This document shows positions 40,901 through 52,900 of a DNA stretch of 64,000 bases, in pieces (the first letter of the stretch is position 1; every line of letters begins with the position of its first letter). A program made the position numbers and the translations under genes. The notes beneath the pieces are model-generated. The model did no database searches. It worked only from the letters and a program-made list of their open reading frames with translations, and was not told the origin of the DNA. Source of the stretch: Sitta carolinensis (taxonomy: Eukaryota > Chordata > Aves > Passeriformes > Sittidae); NCBI GenBank assembly GCA_032173965.1, contig CM063283.1, positions 34,945,743 through 35,009,742 on the forward strand. Reading direction: 5' to 3'.

Positions 40901-43900
40901 GGTAAACTTAACAGTTAACTCCTGGAATTTTACCTAAGGATGTAAATTGTGCTTCCTTTACTAGTGTTTTGTAGAAAGAGTGAACTGTGCCTTTTAATTC
41001 TAGGGTTTTCTCTGTAAAAACTTCCTAACACTTGTTTCTGTGTATATTTGGGAAAAGAAATATATCAAAAGTGTTCTAGGGGGTAAAAGATCCCTTCATG
41101 TTCCCTTTCATTTTGATGTGAACAGAAGCATGTGTTTGATTTTTATCTTGTGTTCAGGTCTTTAGTCCTTGTTTTGTTCTATTAAAGGTGTCACTGTCAA
41201 CATGTAACAATTCAATTATGAAATATTATACAGGTGACCGAATGAATTTCACAGGAGCTGCTAGACCGATTTCTCCAGCAGGAAAATCAGACATGTCATC
41301 AAAACACAGAGCTGACTGCAGGTCACCCAAGCTTGATGTGCGAATAAACAGAGCTGCGGCCGAGCAGAAGAAACCCAGAAATACCGACAGCTTGTCAGCC
41401 AGCGAGTGTCTGATGCTGAAATCAGACGCCGCAAAGTTGCGGTCAGACTCACACAGCAGGTCTTTGTCGCCAAATCATAACACTTTGCAAACACTCAAAA
41501 CTGACGGAAGAACAACTCCTGGTCTGAGAGCCGAATCTCCAGGGCCAGGAACCCGGTCGTCTTCTCCAAAGACAAAGACACTTACAGGCATTAGATCCGG
41601 TGCTAGTTCTCCACGATCCTCATCACCCCATGACAAAACTCTACCTCAGAAACCTTCATCCCCTGTAAAGACAAAGCTTGATCCTCCTCGAGAGCGCTCC
41701 AAATCAGATTCTTACACATTAGATCCGGATACCCTTCGCAAAAAGAAAGCGCCACTAACAGAACCCTTAAGGGGGAGGTCCACTTCACCTAAACCAAAAA
41801 TTATTGCAAAAGATGGAAAGTCTGCGCCAGAAACTGAAAACAGAGCTCCTTCCCCTCATGTCGTACAAGAAAATCTTCACAGTGAGGTAGTTGAAGTCTG
41901 TACTTCGAGTACTTTAAAGACTGACAGCATTACAGATACCACCTGTGAAGACAACACCGAATTCAGAAGTCTGGACGATGGGTCTAATAAAGTTCATTTC
42001 AGCATTGGAAAAGCACCGCTGAAGGATGAGCAAGACATGAGAGCATCTCCAAAAGTGAGCCGTAAATGTGCTGGCAGGCATACAAGACCCAAAAAGGAAA
42101 AATCCAACTTCCTTTTCAAAGGAGATGGATCAAAGCCCATAGAGCCTGCCAAGCAAGCAATGTCACCTTCTGTTGCAGAATGTGCTCGAGCCGTATTTGC
42201 TGCATTTCTTTGGCATGAGGGAATAGTTCATGATGCCATGGCATGCTCATCTTTTTTGAAGTTTAATCCAGAACTGTCCAAAGAGCATGCACCCATAAGA
42301 AGCAGTCTTACTCAACAACCTGCAGAGGAAAAAGAAACCAAGTTGAAAAATAGACATTCATTGGAAATATCATCTGCTCTTAACATGTTCAACATCTCAC
42401 CTCATGGACCAGATATATCTAAAATGGGTAGCATCAATAAAAACAAAGTCCTCTCAATGTTAAAAGAACCACCTCTGCATGAAAAGTGTGAGGATGGAAA
42501 AACTGAAACTACCTCCTTTGAAACATCCAGTCATCACACAATGAAATCCAAGTCTCCGCTTCCATTAACACTGCAGCACTTAGTTGCTTTCTGGGAAGAT
42601 ATTTCTTTGGCAACTATTAAAGCAGCTTCCCAAAACATGATTTTTCCAAGTCCTGGTTCTTGTGCAGTGTTAAAGAAGAAGGAAAGTGACAAAGATAACA
42701 AGAAAGCCAAAAAGGAGAAAAAAAAAAAGAAAAGGTTGAGGCTAGGCCAAGGGGAAATCTTTTTGGTGAGATGGCCCAGCTTGCAGTGGGAGGACCTGAA
42801 AAAGACACCATCTGCGAGTTGTGTGGAGAATCCCATCCATATCCTGTGACTTACCACATGAGACAAGCTCATCCAGGTAAGTACATATTTTCTACTCCCA
42901 TGTGCATCCATAAAGGATATTTCATACATGTTTTGGTGTTTAGTTACTGTTACAAAAATGTGTCAGGCTATCCTTTCTGTTATGTACAGTAAATTAAGAG
43001 TTATATTTGCATACAGATTATTTCCACATCTTTGTTTTTAATTTTGAGTAGTTAAAGATCTAAAGTTGCAAAGTTGTTCAAAACAAGGTCAAAATAATGC
43101 TCTGACTTTACAGTGGCTCTTCTGGAACATGCCATGTTTTACACTTTAGGACTTGAAAATGTGCTGAGAAAATTGGAAATAAAAAATGAGATTGGTCCAT
43201 TAGAGTTTCTACATTGACAGTTTTCTCTTACTGTTCTTCTGTCAAGAGTAGAAAACTTCTGTCTGCTATGTCAGTTCTGAGTATCAGTGACTTAATATTT
43301 TTGATGTACTTGTTGGTATGTACTCTTTTTTTTTTCTTTTGCTCTGTGTGTGCAAACTTAAAGTCCTGGATCTTTCTGAGAAACTCTTAACAGCAAAAGA
43401 ATACCCTCCATTCCCTCTCAAGCTTTGTTAGCTAGGAGACAAGGACTTTGTTTGTTAAATTACAGATATTGTTGGTTAGACTTACAATACTGACCTTACC
43501 ATCACTTAGCTGTCTGAATAGGGAGCTGTACATGCTTTGGACAAGTTCTTTATAAAAACTTGAAAACTATTGTGCATCTGTATTCTTTGGACACTGGTGG
43601 GACACAGAGACAAGAACAGAAAAGAACCTTGTTTTGTAACCAATTCAGGCATACAGAAAAGTAGAAAATTAGGCGAGGAAAAGACAAACATCTTCCTTTC
43701 TCCCCTCTTCATCCCACTTTTACAGCAAAAAATAATAGAATAAGAATCCTGCTTTTGAAATAACTTTTTCTCACCTTTTCCCCATGTAGGTTGTGGCCGC
43801 TATGCAGGTGGCCAAGGTTACAACAGCATTGGGCACTTCTGTGGAGGATGGGCTGGGAACTGTGGTGATGGTGGCATCGGAGGGAGCACGTGGTATTTGG

Positions 43901-46900
43901 TGTGTGATCGATGCAGAGAAAAATATCTCCGTGAAAAGCAAGCAGCAGCAAGAGAGAAGGTATTTTCAGCTCATATGTTTAACTTTCTATCTGTTTAATA
44001 GTGCGGTGTTTCACAGCTTGAAAAGAGAGGCTAGTTTAAGAAATTTGGAATTTCATAATTTGGTAAGTTTCGGAATATCCCCTTATCTTCATTGTTAAAT
44101 TTAAGATAGTGAAATAGAAACTTTGCTGGGTTCTGACCAGTTTTCTTCTCTTCAAATGATAGTGCTCTCAAATTTGTAATTTTTTTATCCCAGTATAACC
44201 ACAGGATTGAACATAACAACTTTATTAAGTATCTGTCAGTTTATTTAATTTCAAATGGTTTTATTTGTTTGCTAAATGAGTGCTGTTTTGACTTCATGTT
44301 TATAGTTTCTTTAATGGTCCTAATAATCCAGATCTTTGCATACAAGATGCCACTAGAGCATTTTTTAATGGGAATATACTACAAGAGGTGTTTTTCTTGC
44401 ACTGGTCTTCAAGGACTAGTTTCAAAAATCTAGTTTTAAGTATGCAAATACGTTGATGTTAGCCATGCTAATTTAACTTCATTTTTTAAATTAAACTTTT
44501 TGAAACTTTTTGCATGCAAAATTAATCGTGAGGCAAATGTCAAAACTATCAGCTGTTCATTAAATGTTTGCAAAGATAGGAAGGTAATAGAAATGTGTTT
44601 TATCATAGAAGGTATTTTACAGCAGGTAGAATTAAGTAGCCGTATTATGAGCTAGGTTGTCAGATTTTCCTGTGGCGAATTTAATTATGCCTTATTTAAA
44701 TTTATCTAGATTAAACAATCTAGGAGAAAACCAATGCAAGTTAAGACACCTCGTGCCTTGCCAACTATGGAAGCTCATCAAGTAATTAAAGCAAATGCAC
44801 TGTATTTACTGTCACTGAGTAGTGCTGCTGAGCCAAGCATCCTCTGCTATAACCCTGCAAAAGCATTCCAATCTCAACTTCCCAGTCTCAAAGAAGGAAT
44901 TTCTGAAGACTTTCCCATTAAGATGCCATGTCTCTATCTACAGACATTAGCAAGGTAATTAAAGGAAGTGTATGAATATTAATTTTAACACCCATCTGTG
45001 TAGAGTATTGGATAAAAATGTATGTGTAAACTAAACAAAGACTTACATAGAAAAAGACATATTTTCCTAATTCTTCATGTTGGTTTTTTTTTCTGTTTTG
45101 TTCCACGATCTCGTTCAATTTTTTAGATCGTATTTTCTCCTCAAGTCAAATATGCCCTAAGTAGCTTTCAGATGCTAAATATTTTATAACAGTTCAGTTT
45201 CTGTCCAGGGAATTCAGAACTTCACAAAGAATTAAACTTAATGTGTTAGTAGCAGACATATGTTCTACTTTTTTCTCTTCACAGTTAAAAATAGTAAAAA
45301 GGAAACCAGAAGACTTGTGCTTTCTTGGTTATTCTAAGTAAATTTCATTGTAGCGTCTCATGTTTATGTTGGATAGACAATTGGACCTAAAATACATTCT
45401 GTAAATACCTGATTAAAATACTAAAAGATAGAAAAGCATGGTCCCCACTACCTGTTGGTTGAGAATGCCACTCTGCCTTCCATGAACACTTTAAAGTCGC
45501 AACCAGGTAAAAACCATTCACAGGTGAAGAGTAATTGAATAGCATTGGCTGTCAAAGTGTGTTGGCAAACTTATTTTGTGTATGTGTGTGTTTCAGCAAT
45601 TTTTAATCTTTAATCCTAATTTAAAAATCTCATTTGGTGCAGGCATCATCATGAAAATTTTGTTGGGTACCAGGATGACAACCTCTTCCAGGATGAGATG
45701 AGATACTTGCGCTCAACATCAGTACCTGCCCCTTACATCTCCGTTACCCCTGACGCAAGCCCTAATGTCTTCGAAGAGCCAGAGAGTAACATGAAATCTA
45801 TGCCCCCAAGGTACTTCCTCGTAATTCTAGGTACTACTGTGTTAAAGCAGTAGCATAACACCAGTTAAAAAAAGGAAAGGAAAACATTGCTGCAGTTAAG
45901 AAGATAAACTGTCAGATCAGTCTCTGAAGTGGCAGCATAAAAGCCAAAAGCATACGTAGTTAGGCGATTTTCAGTGAATCATAGCATATCAGGTATATTT
46001 TCAACTGTTAGCAGGGAAATATGTTTGAATATGTAAATACACAAGGAATATACAAATCAGAACTGAAACTCTTTACTGTAGTTCAAACCAATTACGTCTC
46101 TCTAGAAAGATCCTGGATTTACAACCCAAATACAAAAAAAAATTGTTCAGTTGATAAGGACTCTTAGCATACAGGGAAGTTTATCCATAACCTCTACTTC
46201 AGGCCTGCTTATTTCCCTGTAGAGAAAAAATTTCCAGAATCTGCAGAACTGAAGCAGTGATCTAAAGATCAGTAATCCAAGGGTTGTAACTGTGGAAAAT
46301 TCTTTGAAAATATAGCAGGTTTTTTTGACTGTATGTCTGTTCTTTACCACAGCAGATTGAATGCAGATTAGTTAATGGCCTTTTTGAAAGGAATTAGCTG
46401 TTGTTCACCTTTCAGGATTTCATTCTGAAGGGAAGTTTGAACAGGAGGAAATTTTATTACCTTACACTTTTCAAAGCAGATGTTGTTGCGTTGTTCTGTG
46501 GAACATATAAATGTCACTGAAGAAATGATGATGCTGTCTAGGACCAAGATTGCTAGATGGTTTCTGCCAGGTTAAGCCACTTTCTTGTCTCAATAAGTTT
46601 ACTGTGATCTAATTCAAGCGGGTATAAAAATTTTTGTTTCACCAGGGGAAAAATGGCTCTTACTATTAATAATAGTCCAGAATCTACTTAGATGCTCACT
46701 GTTTTCAGATATCAGTGATTCCTCATGTTATAGTGAGGAAGTAATCAAGAGAAAATTTGCTTTTAATCTGTTTCTATTTCACTTTGTTGTATTTCATACC
46801 GACTGCACAATAGTTTATTGGAATACTACAATCTATAATGTAGTCTTTTCAGAAATAGAACTTTTCTAACAAAACTCCTTAAGAGTGCATCGTATTGGTG

Positions 46901-49900
46901 TATTCCTTTATTAAAACTGTGGACACCATGGTCTCCAGAGGCCTATAGGGACAGCATAAGCTGGGAGTCCTTCTGCAGACTGTAAGAAGTCCACTGAAGG
47001 TAAGGAGTAAAACATGTCAGAGGTATAGCTGTAGCAATTCAAATTTGACTTTAAGGCTAATGATGTTAGAAACTATTACTTCACATAAAGTTCTAAATTT
47101 CAGTTGGCTTGCTATTAAAAACTCACTTCATAGATGTTTCTACATGCATTTTCAGGAGAAGTTTGGTCTGAAACTTCAATTTAGGCATGATCTGAATGTT
47201 TATATCTCTCTAAAAGAAATACCTAAATTCTTGGAATTCATCATGTCCATTATTACGTTCGTTTATAAAGCATTTGCATGCTTTTTCACCATGTGTAATT
47301 CTAACATGTGCTCCTTCTTTTCCAGCATTTAAAGTTATTAGGTACATAAGATGAAGTTTCATGCAGTAGTAACATTGTGATTATGAAATGCATGTATCCT
47401 CATGTATTATTGGTGTATAATTCAAATATACTCTTGTATTTGTTAATGGGTGTATTACTTCACTGATTTCTTTGTAGTTTGGAAACGAGTCCAATCACAG
47501 ATACAGATCTTGCGAAGCGCACAGTCTTTCAAAGGTCATACTCAGTTGTTGCATCAGAATATGACAAACAGCACTCAATTTTGCCAGCTCGTGTCAAGGC
47601 AGTCCCCAGGAGACGAGTCAACAGTGGAGATGCGGGTAAGAGCACAGACATCAGAAGCAGGGAAAAAGCTTCAAGGATTTGCAGTTCTTCTTGGAAACTG
47701 TAGACCAGCATGTTTTTATCAATACATGTAGTGACTTTTTAGTTATGAAACAAAGTAATAGTGAACGTTAAGTGTTTGGTAATCGGCACAGAATTAGCCT
47801 AAAATCGGATTAGGATTTACTATACTTCTAAAATTTGTGGTGACTCCTCTGTGCCTGATTTGAAAGTGAAGGTGGTATTTTCTTTCTCAGTTGAAGCATT
47901 ATTTTTCCGTTTTGCTTTTTTAATGTGCTTTTCTCTCAGAAAAAAAAATAATTTCTAAAAGCGATTTATTGCTTTTTATTTTTACTGTGGCTATAAAATT
48001 GAGATGCACAAGGAATCTAATGTATACATATTTTTATGCTTTTGAATAGAAGTGGGGTCCTCTCTCCTGAGACATCCATCTCCTGAACTTTCTCGGTTAA
48101 TCTCCGCCCACAGCTCTCTTTCCAAAGGAGAGAGAAATTTCCAGTGGCCAGTATTGGCATTTGTAATCCAGCATCATGATCTGGAAGGACTTGAAATAGC
48201 AATGAAACAAGCCTTACGGAAATCTGCTTGCCGAGTCTTTGCCATGGAGGTATTAATGTACTGATGGCTCTTGCATGAGTAAAATAAGTGGTTGTAAATT
48301 TTGTCTTGGAATTTTTTTTTAAGATGATGCTATGTTCCCTGTAGTATAGTTGCCATTTTAATAAACTGTTTTAGCTACAGAGCAATGGTGTCTTACTTGA
48401 AGACCTTTGCATTTATTATTTGCCTGTCCAAATCATCAGTGCACCTCCTTACATAAATAGTTTAGGAAATGGTTTTACTCCAGGTTTGCTTAACCAATTC
48501 CTAACTCCTTGTATGTAATTTGGTTTAGGCCTTCAACTGGCTTCTTTGTAATGTCATTCAAACAACTTCTCTGCATGATATTTTATGGCATTTTGTGGCT
48601 TCCCTGACTCCTGCACCTGTAGAGCCTGAAGAAGAAGAAGATGAAGAAAATAAATCAAATAAAGAAAATGCAGAACAAGTAAGTGAGGGTCTGATGATTT
48701 TGTAGGCATATTAGAAATATTTCCATATGAAAAAAAAAAAATCCTCAATCCTACCTTTGTGAAACAAAACCTTAAATTGTAGTTGAATACATTTTGTTGA
48801 CATAGATTTTCTTCTGAATCATCACTTTCTATATGCTGATGAATCATAAGGTCTTCTAAAGCATTATTTTTTAGTATTCATGGGAAATAAGAAAGCAAAA
48901 AAAGCACAAGCACATTGCTAATCCATTTTAAAAAATAACCATTTGCATTTTATTCCTCCTTTGCCCAGCAACAAGAGAGAAAATACTTTTTAGAGAAGCT
49001 TTGTGGTTTGGTCACTATGTCTTTCAGTGTTCTAAGAAAAGTCCATAGTTAATTACAAAAATGCATAGTTCATTTACATACTGCTGTGTATGTGGAACTT
49101 ACTTTAAGAATTCTCTTGACAGGAACTGCATCAAGTTCACATTCATTATAGGATTGCTGCAGTTTCTCTTAAAGCAAAGAGCAGAAATGTTTTTGTTTAT
49201 TTAACCATTTGTCTCTGAAAGTCTCTCAACACACAAATTGCTTTGCTCTGTAGGAAAAAGACACACGAGTGTGTGAACACCCTCTGTCAGATATAGTGAT
49301 TGCTGGGGAAGCTGCTCACCCCTTACCCCACACTTTCCATCGCCTTCTTCAGACAATCTCTGATCTTATGATGTCTCTTCCCAGTGGTAGTGCATTACAG
49401 CAAATGGCCTTAAGGTAAGCACAAATCAAGAAAATTCTTGAAAAGGCTGAAAGTGTTGTACAATTGCGGGTTAAAAGATTTTGCAGTGTAAATAGGATGC
49501 TTGAAAACTTCATGTGAGATGGAGCAATTCTATCCTTACCACTAGGGAAGAGATACGTAGAAGACACTTATGTATTTATACGTATAAATAATAGTATAAA
49601 AAGACTTTGTAGAGAGAGTTGTACTTGATTTTAAATTCTGTACTGTCCATTATGAAAAAGAAAACATCTTACAGAATAATATAGTAGGATCTGCATGTTA
49701 TGTGCATGGTGGTGTAGTGCCCTTTGCTCAGAAATCTGTCACCTGGATAGTATCTTTAAACTTTGAGATTTTTTTCTGCACATTTGTCTCAAAGACACAA
49801 AATGAATAATAATGGTTGTATTTACTATTAAAATTATAAGAAAAGTTTATTCCTGCTTTTCTCAAAATGGTGCACTAGAAACACTTGAGATCCTGCAAAA

Positions 49901-52900
49901 TTTGAAGTTAAATGTTTATAGAAAATTCTTTGAGAAGCAAAAATATAATTAATAGTTTCATAGTTAAGGTATGTCTTGCCAACATTCAAAATTTCAAAGT
50001 CAACTAAATGTGTTTTCAGGTGCTGGAGTCTTAAATTCAAACAATCTGATCACCAGTTCCTGCACCAGAGCAATGTTTTTCATCATATCAACAATATTTT
50101 GTCTAAATCTGATGATGGAGATAGTGAAGAGAGTTTTAGTATCAGTGTTCAGTCTGGTTTTGAAGTCATGAATCAGGTAAGTATTACAGCTCTGGCTCAG
50201 AAGCAGAGATCATTTGTGAACGGTCTGTACTTCCAATGATGATTCTCTTTAATTGAAAGATTCCTTATTGCAGTGTCATATTTCCTTGAACATACCTCAG
50301 TTTGGGATCTTGTCCCTGCTATTTAGGCTCTCACATTTACCTTTAGGTTCAAATATTAATCCTTAGCCTGTATATTACTCAAACCTAAGTTCTAGAGCAG
50401 TGCTCATAAGCGCTTGTTTAAGTGAAGTTTTTGGGAAGTGTCATCAAGTTAGTTGGTTAACTTTAAATACTGTGTACTTGCAGTTCTCCTTTGCTTACAT
50501 CTTTTTCCTTCTGTAATTCCAAGTAGCATGAATTATTACTTCTGTTTAGTATTTTTAAAGTATTTTCTTCCATTTACTAATATATTTAGGCATTTTCTAA
50601 TACATTCAGCTCTTAACTATTAATGTGTCCTTTGGTTGAAAGGACTGAATAATTTGAATCAATAAAGGACAAATTTCTCGGAGAGCATATTCGTCAAAAC
50701 AGAAGTGTCTGTGCGGTTTTAAAAACTGTAAATCATGCCTGTATTTGGGCTTACTCTCAAGTATTTTAAAAATTTCCATTTGTTTTCACAGGAACTGTGT
50801 ATAGTAGTTTGTCTGAAAGACCTAACCAGCATTGTTGACATTAAAACATCAAGCCGACCTGCCATGATTGGTAGTTTAACAGATGGGTCTACAGAAACGT
50901 TCTGGGAGTCAGGAGATGAAGACAAAAACAAAACTAAAAACATCACCATTAACTGTGTAAAAGGAATCAATGCACGTTACGTTTGTGTTCATGTAGACAA
51001 TTCCAGAGATCTTGGGGTAAGAGGAAAATAAAACTGTCTCTCACTGAAGGTGCATAGTCCAAGCTGTATGTGTTTGTGAATCAAGAGGCGCTGTTTTCTT
51101 GGTCAGTTAGTAACTCTAATTCAGAAGTTCACATTTCAAAGTAAAGCTTCTGAGTCCTGTGATTTAGAAAGCAGGAACTGTTATGATTTTAGACCAGTCT
51201 GTCTGAATTTGCAGTTACGTAAAACTGAAACCTGGAAACTTAATTCTCAGTGGCATGTTCAATTTCAGACATATTTTCAATCATTTAATTACTTTAAGTT
51301 ACATTTCTTGCTTATGGTTTCTGCAGAAGCATTGAAATAAGGAGCTGTCATAAAATCCCAATTCTCTAGAGTTTGTACATCTTCTTTATTGATCTGTTCA
51401 GTGATGTTGCATATATACCTGTATTTCAACTACAGCTTTTAATACAAAGAGCAGACTGTGTTAGAGATCTGTATTTTGGAATTCTTTGTCCTTGCTTTAG
51501 ATCATGGGGGGTTTTTTGTAACGAAGCAATTTTTCCTCTTTTATGTATGTATTCTCCTAATAGAGGAGTAGTAGTCAGAACTGTCTCAGTTGAAGTGTTT
51601 CATTTGTATTTTGCTTGTCTGTTGCAGAACAAAGTGACCTCCATGACTTTCTTAACTGGCAAGGCAGTAGAAGATCTCTGCAGAATAAAGCAGGTAAACA
51701 TTTTAACAGTTGACATAGAAAAATTGCTGTCATTTTTTATGCACATACCAGAGATTTTTCTGGGCAAATATTTTTCATTTCTTACAGTAGATAAATTAGT
51801 TTGCTCATCTCAGACATCATAACAAGTCTTGGAAAATGCTGTATTATTAATGACAGAATTCAGTTATGTATACTGACTACTGACTAAGCTTTTACTCTTC
51901 TACTGAAACAAAACAGGTTATGTAATATGTTCCTTAAATTAATTTAGTTTTAATTACTATATGGTAACTTACCCTTTCAGCTCTAGAAGATTTCCAAAAA
52001 AGACTTCCAGAACATAGGCAGGGACTGATTCAGTTTTGCTCCCTCTTTGCTCTGACACTTTGCCAACAGCTTTTTACCTTCCAGAACACCCACATACTGT
52101 ATCCTGTCTCATGGTATTAAAAAAAAAAGTCTGCTGCAGCACAATTCAATGCAGACACTGAGAATTAATGCAGAAATGTGAAAAAAAATATATTAGCTTG
52201 ATTATAAATGAGCCTGTGGATAGGAGAGAGGGCTCACTTGGCTCAGAGCTTGGGTATCTCCAAGTAGTGATGCGAGGCACTGCACCCTATCAGTGCTTGG
52301 TTTCCAGTAGTGACATTATAGTTTCATATGAAATACTTGATTTCATATATCATTATTTATGTCTTTTTTTTTTTTTTTTTTTAAACAGTACTTATTTTAA
52401 AATAAACTAAATTTGCTACAGTTCATCTCCCTTTTTTGCAGTTAAGTCCTGCATGTCTTGATAAGGGTAGCAAATCCTGCCTTCCACAGACTTCAAATTT
52501 CTTTGGTAGTGGTTTGTGTGAATAAAGATTAAATAATTTATCTAATGATAATTGTGTGTTACAATTTCCGTGAAACTATAGGGGCTGGTTTTTTCTTTTT
52601 TCATAAAAGCAGTGACCAAGTTATATTATAATGATATATTATATCATTAATATAATTAATATATGTGTATATTTTGTATATATAATTATATATAAAATAT
52701 ATAACAAAATATATAAATAAATATATAAAATATAAATCATAAAGACTATTAATTAACTACCAAGTTAGTCATTAAGACTAAAACATGAGTTTTAAGAGTT
52801 GTTTTTTTTAATATATGAACTGTTGCTTTGAGGATAAAAGTACTAGGCCACTAATTCTAATCAGCTTTACAGATAAAACGCAAATGGCTATATGTCACTT

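Larger units (their letters stand above)
31158..41233 (+). other. 10-kb intron with a solo LTR
   Basis: The longest intron in the window. It contains a solo LTR (34058-34689), a GC-richer stretch of Gln/Cys/Ser-codon-like low complexity at 35240-35510, and an imperfect direct duplication (about 34931-34970 and 35105-35147). No other exon is recognisable. Confidence 0.85.

Noticed and set aside
42534..42929. 131-codon minus-strand open frame
   Set aside because: It lies opposite the giant MYCBP2 exon and is its shadow; the Phe/Ser-rich part is the complement of the Lys run.
51373..51627. Upstream extension of the DOC exon 51628-51693
   Set aside because: The consensus acceptor GTTGCAG and exact continuity from Leu-Gly to Asn-Lys-Val across the splice show the upstream part is intron.
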